Shown in pieces: positions 24,822 to 33,758 of a stretch of 64,000 bases of DNA (positions within the stretch are counted from its first letter, which is position 1; every line of letters begins with the position of its first letter). Origin of the DNA: Pseudoflavitalea rhizosphaerae. GTDB lineage: Bacteria; Bacteroidota; Bacteroidia; Chitinophagales; Chitinophagaceae. The notes under the pieces are model-generated. The model was not told where the DNA came from and did not search any database. It worked only from the letters and a program-made list of their open reading frames with translations. The stretch spans positions 620,001-684,000 of the forward strand of contig NZ_RCSU01000002.1 in NCBI RefSeq assembly GCF_003991355.1. The letters are read 5' to 3'. The position numbers and the translations under genes were made by a program.

Positions 24822-27188
24822 ATGTTGAAGAACTATTTTATCGTAGCCATCCGTAACCTGACACGGAACAAGGTATTCAGCGTCATCAATATCGTCGGTT
24901 TGGCCCTCGGCCTTACCTGCAGCCTGCTGATCATGTTGTGGGTATTGGATGAGCGGAGCATGGACCAGTTCCATGTGAACAAAGACCGTTTGTTCTCGGT
25001 ATACGAAAAACAGTACTTCGATAATAAGGTGCAGGGAGGTTTCAGTACGCCCGGACCATTGGCCCGCGAGCTGAAACAGATACTTCCGGAAGTGGAATAC
25101 AGCGCTTCCATTGGCTGGGAAGACCAGACCACTTTTCAACTGGGCGATAAGATCCTGCAAATGACCGGTAGTTATTCTGACAGTGATTTCTTCAAAATGT
25201 ACAGTTTTCCATTATTGGAAGGCACTGCACAATCTGCGCTGGCAGACCCGCTTAGCCTCGCCATTTCCAGGAAGATGGCCACGGCCTTCTTCGGCAGTGC
25301 GCAGGCCGCTATCGGTAAAACTTTGCGCGCAGACGACAGGCGCGATTTCAAGATTACTGCCGTGTATGAAAACATGCCTAAGAACAGCACTGCAAAGTGG
25401 GACTATATCATCAACTGGAATTACCTGATGGAAACGCAGGACTGGATCAAACAATGGGATAACAATGGTCCCAGAACCACCCTGCTGCTGCACAAGAATG
25501 CCGATCCGGCAAAAGTGGAAGCGAAGATCAAAAACTATATGGACCAGCATCTCGGCAAAGACGGGGGTTGGCGCGTCGAACTATACCTGATGAAGTTTTC
25601 AGATCGCTATCTCTACGGCAATGTCAGGGATGGCGTGGTTTCCGGGGGAAGGATCGAATATGTACGATTGTTCAGCCTGATAGCTGTGTTCATTTTGCTG
25701 ATCGCCTGTATCAATTTCATGAATCTCACCACCGCCAGATCGATCAAGCGTTCCCGTGAGATCGGTGTGAGGAAAGTGGTTGGCGCCGTAAGGTTCGGGC
25801 TGGTGCGGCAATTTCTCGGTGAAGCCATCGTGGTGGCAGGCATTGCTATGATTGTAGCGCTGATTCTGCTTTTCCTGTCTTTACCACTATTCAATCAATT
25901 GACAGAAAAACAAATTGCCTTTCCGTTTGCAGACCGGACCTTCTGGGCCTGCATCCTGGGATTGCTGTTGATCACCGGCCTGCTGAGCGGCAGCTACCCT
26001 GCCCTCTTCCTGTCTTCTTTCAAACCCATCGTGGTATTGAAAGGTGTACTGAAAGTAAGTTCATCTGCCAACTGGTTCAGGAAAGGACTGGTGGTGTTCC
26101 AGTTCTCCCTGTCATCTTTGCTGATCATCGGCACCATCATCATTTCACAACAGGTGCGTTATATCCAGAACAAGAACCTGGGATATAACCGCGAGAACAT
26201 CGTAAAAGTGGCCTTACTGGGCGAGCCCGAAAAATATTATCCGCTTTTCAAACAACAGGTGGGTCAGTTGCCCGGAGTAAGCAGTATTACAAGGGCCGAG
26301 CAGGACCCGGTTCTTATCGGTAACAGCACTATTGGAGTGGACTGGGAAGGAAAAGAACCGAATTCCAAACCACTTTTTACACAGATCGGTGTAGGTTATG
26401 ATTTTGTGAAGACCATGCAAATGACGATGCTGGAAGGAAGGGATTTTTCCAAAGCCTACGGAACAGATACCGCTGGCTTCATCCTCAATGAAACCGCCGT
26501 GAAAAAAACCGGTTATACCAATCCGGTAGGAAAGCCATTTACCTTCTGGGGCACCAAAGGTACTATCATCGGCGTGGTAAAGGATTTTCACTTCAACACC
26601 ATGCATGAGCCCATCAATGCAATGGTAATGCACCTGCGCGAGAATGTGAACTGGGGAAATGCCCTGGTGCGCGTGGAAGGCAGTAAAACACAGTCGGTAC
26701 TCAAAAGCATGGAAGAGATCAATAAACAGATCAATCCAAAATTTCCCTTCACTTATGAATTTGCTGACGAAGAATTCAGGAAGACTTACGCCAGTGAAAC
26801 CATGATTGAGAAATTATCCAACTGCTTTGCCGGACTGGCCATCATCATTTCCTGTCTGGGCCTGCTTGGACTGGCGATGTTTGCAGCAGAACAGCGCGTA
26901 CGCGAGATCGGTATCCGCAAAGTACTGGGAGCCGGACTTGGCAACCTGTTCGGATTATTGAGCAGGGAATTCCTGTTACTGGTTTTCATCGCCATCCTCA
27001 TTGCTTGTCCGCTCGCCTGGTGGGCCATGAACAACTGGCTGCAGGATTTCGAATACCGGATCAGCATGAATGCCTGGCCTTTTGTGATTGCAGGCATCGC
27101 TGCACTGGCCATCGCATTGTTCACCATCAGTTTCCAGACCGTTAAAGCCGCCCTGGCCAATCCCGTGAAATCATTGAGAAGCGAATAG
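24822..27188 (+). CDS. Double-FtsX ABC permease 6 (MacB-like)
   Basis: 788 aa, 43 bases after permease 5. It opens 'MLKNYFIVAIRNLTRNKVFS'. First FtsX domain: 'CINFMNLTTARSIKRSREIGVRKVVGAVRFG'. The second periplasmic domain has 'IGVDWEGKEPNSK', and the last FtsX domain 'ISCLGLLGLAMFAAEQRVREIGIRKVLGAG', ending 'NPVKSLRSE'. It belongs to the group of permeases 1 and 5 (A-E-x-R and W-x-G-K motifs). A 125-base gap separates it from the second ATPase, longer than the gaps between permeases. Confidence 0.9.
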   Translation: MLKNYFIVAIRNLTRNKVFSVINIVGLALGLTCSLLIMLWVLDERSMDQFHVNKDRLFSVYEKQYFDNKVQGGFSTPGPLARELKQILPEVEYSASIGWEDQTTFQLGDKILQMTGSYSDSDFFKMYSFPLLEGTAQSALADPLSLAISRKMATAFFGSAQAAIGKTLRADDRRDFKITAVYENMPKNSTAKWDYIINWNYLMETQDWIKQWDNNGPRTTLLLHKNADPAKVEAKIKNYMDQHLGKDGGWRVELYLMKFSDRYLYGNVRDGVVSGGRIEYVRLFSLIAVFILLIACINFMNLTTARSIKRSREIGVRKVVGAVRFGLVRQFLGEAIVVAGIAMIVALILLFLSLPLFNQLTEKQIAFPFADRTFWACILGLLLITGLLSGSYPALFLSSFKPIVVLKGVLKVSSSANWFRKGLVVFQFSLSSLLIIGTIIISQQVRYIQNKNLGYNRENIVKVALLGEPEKYYPLFKQQVGQLPGVSSITRAEQDPVLIGNSTIGVDWEGKEPNSKPLFTQIGVGYDFVKTMQMTMLEGRDFSKAYGTDTAGFILNETAVKKTGYTNPVGKPFTFWGTKGTIIGVVKDFHFNTMHEPINAMVMHLRENVNWGNALVRVEGSKTQSVLKSMEEINKQINPKFPFTYEFADEEFRKTYASETMIEKLSNCFAGLAIIISCLGLLGLAMFAAEQRVREIGIRKVLGAGLGNLFGLLSREFLLLVFIAILIACPLAWWAMNNWLQDFEYRISMNAWPFVIAGIAALAIALFTISFQTVKAALANPVKSLRSE

Positions 27189-27313
27189 AACAACTGTATC
27201 AGTACCGGACGGTTTTTGTATCGTAAACGGACTGCACAATTGCGCCGGAATTATGTAAAATTTTGAAAATCATATATCTTAGGTTCTGGCACAATTATCA
27301 CAAAATCATTACT

Positions 27314-27982
27314 ATGTTATCATTGAAACATATTTCAAAATGGGTGAACGTTGGCGGCAAACCGAATTTCCTGCTGAAAGACGTGAACCTGACCATCAAC
27401 CAGGGCGAGTTCGTTTCCATCATGGGGCCATCCGGTTCCGGTAAATCCACCCTCCTGCATACCATCGGTATGCTGGACGATTTCAATGAAGGCGAATACC
27501 TGTTCATGGAGCAACCCGTACATAGTCTGAAAGAGAAACAACGCTCGGCTCTTTACAAACAACATATTGGATTCGTGTTCCAGGCCTATCACCTGATTGA
27601 TGAGCTCACCGTGTATGAGAATATCGAAACACCGCTGATCTATCAGAATGTGAAAGGCAATGAACGCAAAGCGATGGTAGCCGATATGCTTGACCGTTTC
27701 CAGATCGTGGGAAAGAAGGACCTCTTCCCTACCCAGTTGAGCGGCGGACAGCAACAGATCGTAGGCATCGCGCGTGCGCTGATAGCCAAACCGCAATTGC
27801 TGCTGGCCGATGAGCCTACCGGCAATCTCAATTCAAAGCAGGGAGAAGAGATCATGGACCTGTTCAAACAACTCAATAAGGAAGGCGTAACCATTATCCA
27901 GGTAACTCACTCCGAAAAGAATGCCGGCTATGGCAGCCGCATCATTCACCTGCTGGATGGAAGGATTGAACAAGAGCAATAA
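27314..27982 (+). CDS. ABC transporter ATPase, LolD/MacB-type (second copy)
   Basis: 222 aa. Start taken at the ATG 27314 ('[20 protein letters not shown]'), where the domain begins; a longer frame from 27263 adds 17 residues with no family likeness. Walker A '[15 protein letters not shown]', Q-loop '[18 protein letters not shown]', signature '[15 protein letters not shown]', Walker B '[13 protein letters not shown]' and switch His 'VTHSEK' are intact. It is distinct from the first ATPase, so the two may serve different permease subgroups (inference). It is followed 39 bases later by the TolC gene. Confidence 0.9.
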   Translation: MLSLKHISKWVNVGGKPNFLLKDVNLTINQGEFVSIMGPSGSGKSTLLHTIGMLDDFNEGEYLFMEQPVHSLKEKQRSALYKQHIGFVFQAYHLIDELTVYENIETPLIYQNVKGNERKAMVADMLDRFQIVGKKDLFPTQLSGGQQQIVGIARALIAKPQLLLADEPTGNLNSKQGEEIMDLFKQLNKEGVTIIQVTHSEKNAGYGSRIIHLLDGRIEQEQ

Positions 27983-28021
27983 CCGTATAAAAATTTAGAG
28001 ACCATTCAATTTATCAAAGCC

Positions 28022-29365
28022 ATGAGAGCTGGAAAATTCCTGGCGGGATGCTGCCTTGCCCTTATTGTTAATATTAACCTCCTTGCACAAAGCGCTCCCA
28101 CTGTGCTCACGCTGAAGCAATGCGTAGAAACGGCGCTGAAGAACAATATGGATGTGAAACTGGCCGACCTCAATTCACAACGTGATTTCGTATCATTGCG
28201 TGGCGCCAAAGGCTCCATGCTACCCAGCCTTATTGGCGATGTACGTCACAATCTCCGTCAGGGCCGCACTATCGACTACTCCAATAACAGTTATACCAAT
28301 ACGAACAATACCGCCGCAGATATTTCCCTGTCTGCCGATGTAACATTGTTCAACGGCTTTCGTCTTTTCAATAACCTGAAGGCGCGTCAATACATGTTTG
28401 ATGCCGGCAGAATGGAATGGCAGCAGTCCAGGGATGTGCTTACCCTCAATGTGATCCTCGCCTACCTGGATGTGCTCAGCTCCAGCGATGTACTCCAGCA
28501 AACGGAACAACTCACGGAAGTAACGCAGAAGCAGGTAGACAGGCTGGCCATCATGCATGAGGAAGGCGCTATCAAACCATCGGATTATTTTGATCTGAAA
28601 GGACAGCTGGCTGCCAACAAACTATCCCTTATCAACACACGAAATCAGCTCAACAATGCAAGACTGCGCCTGGCGCAGCTGATGAATATCACCTATGATG
28701 AAAGTTTAACCGTGGAACGCATCGGCCTGGAACAATTTGATATGACCTATGCCATCACACCCGATGCCGTGTACCAGTCTGCCCTCGAACAACTGGCGCA
28801 GGTAAAGGCCGTTGACCTGGTAAAGAAAAGTGCGGAGAAAGATGTGAAAGCTGCAAAAGGCGGACTCTTCCCTACTGTGAGCCTCGGCGCGGGTTACAAT
28901 ACCAGTTACCAAAGTATCTTCGTAGATACTTCCAATAACAAGATCCCCTATTTCGATCAGCTCAAGAACAACCGTGGCACCAATGTAGGGCTGGGCGTTT
29001 ATATTCCTTTCATGAGCGGTTTTCAGAACAGGAACAGGCTTTCGCTGGCGAAGATCGCTCTGAAAGAGGCGGAGTATTATGCCGAGAACACCAGGATCCA
29101 GCTGAGACAGAATATCGAAAGGGACCATCTCAATATGACGGCTACCCTTAACCGCTACCAGGCCCTGGTAGACCAGGTGGGCAGCTATGCCGAGAACTTC
29201 CGAGCTGCTGAGGTCCGTTTCAACAATGGCGCCAGCAATTCCGTTGATTATCTCATTGCGAAGAACAAACTGGATAATTCAAAGATCGATCTGATCATCG
29301 CCCGGTATGATTTTCTGCTAAGGACCAGGATCCTTGATTATTACCAGGGAAAACTGAGCTGGTAG
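28022..29365 (+). CDS. TolC-family outer membrane channel
   Basis: 447 aa with a Sec signal peptide (about 1-23, ending near 'NLLAQS'). 'LTLKQCVETALKNNMDVKLADLN' is the usual first helix of the outer membrane efflux protein fold. Two repeated halves follow, with beta-strand segments near 'TADISLSADVTLFNGFRLFNNL' and 'TNVGLGVYIPFMSGFQNRNRLSLAKIALKEAEY', and long amphipathic helices ending 'LDYYQGKLSW'. It provides the outer membrane exit for the adaptor and permease system. It could also serve the peptide exporter that starts 300 bases downstream, which has an adaptor but no outer membrane partner of its own. Confidence 0.9.
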   Translation: MRAGKFLAGCCLALIVNINLLAQSAPTVLTLKQCVETALKNNMDVKLADLNSQRDFVSLRGAKGSMLPSLIGDVRHNLRQGRTIDYSNNSYTNTNNTAADISLSADVTLFNGFRLFNNLKARQYMFDAGRMEWQQSRDVLTLNVILAYLDVLSSSDVLQQTEQLTEVTQKQVDRLAIMHEEGAIKPSDYFDLKGQLAANKLSLINTRNQLNNARLRLAQLMNITYDESLTVERIGLEQFDMTYAITPDAVYQSALEQLAQVKAVDLVKKSAEKDVKAAKGGLFPTVSLGAGYNTSYQSIFVDTSNNKIPYFDQLKNNRGTNVGLGVYIPFMSGFQNRNRLSLAKIALKEAEYYAENTRIQLRQNIERDHLNMTATLNRYQALVDQVGSYAENFRAAEVRFNNGASNSVDYLIAKNKLDNSKIDLIIARYDFLLRTRILDYYQGKLSW

Positions 29366-29659
29366 TCAGATTTTCCCAGGATGCTGCTGTCTCTCACCGG
29401 GCTACCTGCCCACAATTCAGACGCTTAACACCAGCAGATTTACGTCCCTTAAAGGGTTGCCTGCTTCATCTGTTATCAGGCAGCTGTCTTCTGTAAAGTT
29501 TAGCCCACACAGCTTTCACCTAACGTCAACGTGATTTTATTCTTACCAGCTGGTAACACCAGCCCCCGGTCCGCCAACTTTCCAGGAAGTGTAAAGACAT
29601 AATTGGGATAAAGTTGGAGAAAAGATATTAATTTGGTTCATCAATCACTTTCGTTTCTT
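29366..29659. promoter_or_regulatory. Intergenic region before the RiPP locus, with operator-like palindrome
   Basis: This 294-base gap separates TolC from the peptide locus. It contains a perfect 14-base palindrome TTACCAGCTGGTAA (29543-29556) and a spaced inverted repeat CCAACTTT (29574-29581) / AAAGTTGG (29610-29617). TTAATTTG at 29628-29635 is a one-mismatch version of the TAnnTTTG promoter element, 24 bases before the ATG at 29660. Together these look like a regulated promoter, but which protein binds is unknown. No strong terminator for TolC is seen, so read-through from upstream is possible. Confidence 0.45.
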
Positions 29660-30427
29660 ATGAAAAAAACGACCCTTTTCCTCCTGGGTCTGATGTTTTG
29701 CTTAGCAGGCCATTCCCAGGAAGAAACCACTACCTCAGAAAAAAGCCGGACTGCGCTCGCAAAAGTTGCCACAAAACGTTTGCAGGGTACTCCTGTGCTG
29801 GAAGTATTCGGAATTCCATCCGGCAATATTGGATTTGCCATCGACTCAGCCCTGATGACCAGGGATTTCAAAACTTTACTGGAAAAAGTGGGATATCTCG
29901 ACAGCCTGGAAAATGCAAAACAACTCAAATCAACTTATATAGATGCCAGGTCTCTGATGGATACCACTGCCTGCTTACTGGTTAAAGTTAAGGGGCGGGG
30001 CATGATGAAACCTGAAATCAGGAAGGTATACAAAATGGCTGTAGACCATTCCATCAGGAAGGAAACTATTGATCAGCTTGACAGCCTGCAACAGGACGAG
30101 ATAGTTCAGATAGCTTATGCCCCACCTCCTCCTCCACCGCCACCTTCAAATGCCAATCCCCGCTTCCGGGCAAAAGGCGCTCCGAAATCTGCTGCAGCAA
30201 AGCCCTCCGGCCCCTTGCTGAAAGTGATCAACAATTCTTCCAAAAACCTGTACCTGTATGTAGAAGATGAATATAAAGGCATCGTATACGCCGGAAAAGA
30301 ATACCAGCTGCGTGGCGTAGCCGGCTGTCACCAGGTTATCGTGGAAAGCCTTGATCAGTTCCGCTCCACAAAAAAACACTGCTTCAATACCGCACAGTCA
30401 GGAAACTGGGTGATCACCAATAACTAA
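29660..30427 (+). CDS. Secreted proline-rich protein of unknown function (RiPP locus)
   Basis: 255 aa. Start at the ATG 29660 gives a clean signal peptide ('MKKTTLFLLGLMFCLAGHSQ'); a TTG at 29633 would put nine extra residues before it. An eight-proline run at about 163-170 joins an N-terminal region (about 20-155) to a C-terminal segment with 'VINNSSKNLYLYVEDEYKGIVYAGKEY' and two cysteines (about 225 and 244), which reads as a small beta domain. No known family was recognised. It begins the apparent operon and is followed 14 bases later by the peptide-export adaptor, so it may be an accessory export or immunity factor (inference). Confidence 0.7.
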   Translation: MKKTTLFLLGLMFCLAGHSQEETTTSEKSRTALAKVATKRLQGTPVLEVFGIPSGNIGFAIDSALMTRDFKTLLEKVGYLDSLENAKQLKSTYIDARSLMDTTACLLVKVKGRGMMKPEIRKVYKMAVDHSIRKETIDQLDSLQQDEIVQIAYAPPPPPPPPSNANPRFRAKGAPKSAAAKPSGPLLKVINNSSKNLYLYVEDEYKGIVYAGKEYQLRGVAGCHQVIVESLDQFRSTKKHCFNTAQSGNWVITNN

Positions 30428-30441
30428 TTGCCTACATATTT

Positions 30442-31605
30442 ATGAACATACAGCAGGCAAGCGCTGAAGAGCTGGAAATTCACAAATCCCCCGATAAGGT
30501 GGATCAGGCTGTGCAACTAATTCGCCCCAGGCAGAAAATTTTTATCGCCTGTATTTTCGCCATCATCCTGGCCACTATTTTCTGGAGCATCGTATCCAGC
30601 GTTCCGGTGTATGTAAAAGGCAAAGGCATTCTCATCAACGAATCCGGCATCAGCGAAATAAAAGTTCCTTTCCCCGGCAGGATCAGCCAGCTCAACGTAA
30701 AGATCGGACAGCAGGTAGAACAGGGAGAGATACTCGCAACCGTTGAACAACTGGACCTGATCTTCGATATCAAAAAACTCGAAACCCAGATCCGTGATAT
30801 CCGGAAAAGTCTGAACTGGTTGCTGGATAATACAGATCTGGCAGTGCGCAAAAGGTCCATCAAACAACTAAGAGCTGCAATTGATGATTACGACAGACAA
30901 CTCAGGTTACTCAACATCAAATCAGAAACCTACGAATCCGATAAAAACGAACTGGAAAAGAACCGGCAAACAGAACTGCTGCGGATCACAGACCTCATCA
31001 ATTATAACCACGCAAGGATCTTCGAATTCCGGAACAGCCTCCGTACTTATGAAAGCGAACTGCAGTTCAAAAAGAACCAGCTCGTCAACCAGTCTCAGAT
31101 CGTCAGCCCCTACAGCGGAACGGTGATAGATATGGCATTCAATAATGGAGATATTTTCAATGAAGGCAGTACCTTCCTTGTGATGGAGAATCAGGACTAC
31201 GACCGCAACGAACTGATAGCACAGGTTTATGTAAACGCTAATGAAGGCAAGAAGTTGCAACCGGGCATGACGGTACAAATTGCGCCTTCCACCATTCCTC
31301 CTGAAGAACACGGCTACCTGCTTGGATCCATTAGCTATATCTCAAAGTATACCCTCACCGGGGCAGGTATGAACCGCACTTTGCGTAATAACAAACTGGT
31401 GGAAGAGCTCTCCCGTGATGGCCTTCCCATGATGGTAGAAGTTAAACTGACCACAGACAGCAGCACATACAGCAAATACAAATGGACCTCCGGCTCTGGC
31501 CCGGAGTCAGATGTTATGAGCGGCACCCTGATACAGGCAAACTTTATAGCTGAAGAACGTTCACCCATCTCCTTCATATTTCCTTCAATGAAGCAATCCA
31601 GATGA
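30442..31605 (+). CDS. NHLM-type peptide export adaptor (HlyD family)
   Basis: 387 aa. One membrane span (about 33-52, 'IFIACIFAIILATIFWSIVSS') follows a 30-residue cytoplasmic tail. 'VPFPGRISQLNVKIGQQVEQGEILATVEQ' (about 75-103) and 'SQIVSPYSGTVIDMAFNNGDIF' (about 219-240) are the two lipoyl halves around a helical hairpin. The C-terminal part is the barrel domain. This form, next to a peptidase-ABC and a second ABC protein, is the known three-gene export set of NHLM (Nitrile-hydratase-leader/Nif11) bacteriocin systems. Its stop overlaps the start of the next gene by four bases (31602-31605). Confidence 0.88.
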   Translation: MNIQQASAEELEIHKSPDKVDQAVQLIRPRQKIFIACIFAIILATIFWSIVSSVPVYVKGKGILINESGISEIKVPFPGRISQLNVKIGQQVEQGEILATVEQLDLIFDIKKLETQIRDIRKSLNWLLDNTDLAVRKRSIKQLRAAIDDYDRQLRLLNIKSETYESDKNELEKNRQTELLRITDLINYNHARIFEFRNSLRTYESELQFKKNQLVNQSQIVSPYSGTVIDMAFNNGDIFNEGSTFLVMENQDYDRNELIAQVYVNANEGKKLQPGMTVQIAPSTIPPEEHGYLLGSISYISKYTLTGAGMNRTLRNNKLVEELSRDGLPMMVEVKLTTDSSTYSKYKWTSGSGPESDVMSGTLIQANFIAEERSPISFIFPSMKQSR

Positions 31606-33749
31606 GCCCCGGAAGAGTCAATACACCTGTGCTGCTGCAAATGGAAGCAGTGGAATGCGGCGCAGCCTCTTTGGGAATCATCTGCTCCTATTTCGGATTG
31701 CATCTGCCATTGGAACAATTGAGAACCATCTGTGGTGTAAGCCGGGATGGTACCAGCGCCAAAAATATTGTAGTGGCGGCGCGCACACTTGGTCTGAAAG
31801 CACAGGGTTTTAAAAAAACTGCACAGCAGGCATTGACGCTGCCTTTTCCGTTCATAGTTTTCTGGGAGAGCAATCACTTTCTGGTTGTGGAAGGCGCAGA
31901 AAAAAATAAAGTATTCCTCAACGATCCCGCCCTGGGTAAAATATGGGTAACGCCGGAAGAGTTTGCCGGCTCTTATTCAGGTGTAGTGCTGCAACTGGAG
32001 CCTGCAGAAGGTTTCAAAAAACAGGGAGCTCCTTTCAACGTCACTCAAAAGATTTGGGAATTGCTCAGAGGCTCGAAAAAGACTTTATATTTTCTATTAT
32101 TCGCTTCGCTGCTGGCCCTGGCTCCTGCCCTGGTAATTCCTTCCATCACCCGCATATTCATCGATTTCGTACTCATTCAGAACAATACATTCTGGCTTGT
32201 GCCCATCATGATTAGTCTTGGCGCTGCCATCCTCATCAACGCGGCGCTTATGATGGTCCAGCAGGCTGTTATCCGCCGGCTGAATACAAAGCTCAGCGTG
32301 CTGCTTGCTTACCGGATGCTGGTAAAGATCTTTCACCTGCCCATGTCTTTTTTTCAGCAAAGAAGCAAGGCGGAGATCAGCTCCCGCGTGGAGTTTGCAA
32401 GCCTTGTGGCCGAGTCGCTCACAGGCAGCCTTCTCACTACCGTTGTATCCTTGCTGTCATCACTTTTCTTTCTCGGGGTCATGTTTGTATACAGTGTAAA
32501 ACTGGCCATGATTTGCCTGGTGATTGCGGTAGTAACGATGCGCCTCTTCTACTGGCTGGGTCTGCGAAGAAATGCGGTTTATAATCGATTCGTTAAAGAC
32601 AGCAGCAGCTTGTCAGGCGTAACCTATACAGGGCTACAGGCCATCGAGTCCATCAAATCGTCTGCCCGCGAGAGCGAGTTCTTCCGCAAATGGGCAGGTT
32701 ACCATGCAAGGTATCTGATCAGCAGCCAGCAAACGCGCTTACACACCACTGTTAGTCGTGCACTACCGGGTCTGCTTTCACTCGTTAACCTTGGCCTGAT
32801 CCTGCTGATCGGTGGATATGAAGTGATGAAAGGTGATCTTTCCGTAGGTCTGCTGCTCACTTTCACGGTGCTGTTCCAGCAATTTTTTATACCCGTACAA
32901 AGAGTAGCAGATTCCAGCAGTGAACTGTCGATGTTAGGCTCTTATTTCAGGAGCCTGTACGATATCCTGAATTATCCGGCGAAAGAAAACACCCGCCAGC
33001 TCGCAGGTTCCGCAGCTACAAATCAACTGTCTGGTAATATCAGCCTGCAGTCACTCAGTTTCGGTTATAACCAGATGGCGCCGCCCATCATCCATGATAT
33101 TTCCCTGGAGATACCATGCAGGCAAAGTTTTGCTTTTATTGGGCTGTCGGGATCCGGTAAGTCTACCCTTGCAAAACTGATCACCGGTCTGTACGAACCC
33201 TGGAAAGGTAAAGTACAGTTCGATGGTAAAGGACTGGACCAGTTACCGAAAGCATTGCGTACAGCATCCATAAGTATGGTGGACCAGGAGATAGAATTAT
33301 TCGCAGGCACAGTTAAAGACGTATTGACCTTCTGGGATGAAAGTATCGCCATGGAGCAAATTATTCATGCCTGCCGCCTGGCAGAAATTCATGATGTGAT
33401 CTCCAGGAGACCAGGCGGCTATTTCAGTCAGCTCCATGAAGGAGGTAAAAACTTCAGTGGTGGCGAACGGCAGCGGATGGAAATAGCCAGGGCACTGATC
33501 AGGAAGCCACGCATACTGGTACTGGACGAAGCAACGAGCGCCCTGGACCCGGAAACGGAATTCAGAATTTGTCAGAATATAAAAGCGCTAGGCATTACGT
33601 TAGTGATCATTGCACACAGACTGAGTACTATCAGGGACTGCGACCAGATCATTGTTTTGAACCGTGGCATTATAGAACACCGCGGTACTCATGAAGAATT
33701 GTTGAAAGAGAGTGCTCTCTACCAGCAATTTTTGAAAGAAACCGAATAA
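31602..33749 (+). CDS. Peptidase-C39 ABC exporter (NHLM bacteriocin type)
   Basis: 715 aa. The N-terminal C39 peptidase has the catalytic triad C19 ('QMEAVECGAASLG'), H92 ('SNHFLVVEG') and D108 ('FLNDPALG'), with Q13 as oxyanion residue. It should cut leader peptides after a Gly-Gly site. A six-span ABC transmembrane domain follows (about 150-440), then a nucleotide-binding domain with Walker A '[13 protein letters not shown]', signature 'FSGGERQRMEIARAL', Walker B 'ILVLDEATSALD' and switch His 'IIAHR'. The matching substrate is the 88-aa precursor at 38441, whose leader ends in Gly-Gly. It overlaps the adaptor gene by four bases, indicating translational coupling. Confidence 0.93.
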   Translation: MSPGRVNTPVLLQMEAVECGAASLGIICSYFGLHLPLEQLRTICGVSRDGTSAKNIVVAARTLGLKAQGFKKTAQQALTLPFPFIVFWESNHFLVVEGAEKNKVFLNDPALGKIWVTPEEFAGSYSGVVLQLEPAEGFKKQGAPFNVTQKIWELLRGSKKTLYFLLFASLLALAPALVIPSITRIFIDFVLIQNNTFWLVPIMISLGAAILINAALMMVQQAVIRRLNTKLSVLLAYRMLVKIFHLPMSFFQQRSKAEISSRVEFASLVAESLTGSLLTTVVSLLSSLFFLGVMFVYSVKLAMICLVIAVVTMRLFYWLGLRRNAVYNRFVKDSSSLSGVTYTGLQAIESIKSSARESEFFRKWAGYHARYLISSQQTRLHTTVSRALPGLLSLVNLGLILLIGGYEVMKGDLSVGLLLTFTVLFQQFFIPVQRVADSSSELSMLGSYFRSLYDILNYPAKENTRQLAGSAATNQLSGNISLQSLSFGYNQMAPPIIHDISLEIPCRQSFAFIGLSGSGKSTLAKLITGLYEPWKGKVQFDGKGLDQLPKALRTASISMVDQEIELFAGTVKDVLTFWDESIAMEQIIHACRLAEIHDVISRRPGGYFSQLHEGGKNFSGGERQRMEIARALIRKPRILVLDEATSALDPETEFRICQNIKALGITLVIIAHRLSTIRDCDQIIVLNRGIIEHRGTHEELLKESALYQQFLKETE

Positions 33750-33758
33750 TAACATAAT

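Noticed and set aside
27286-27301. TGGCACAATTATCAC upstream of the second ATPase as a sigma-54 promoter
   Set aside because: The -12 element is absent at the right distance. TGGCAC alone is too short to support a call.
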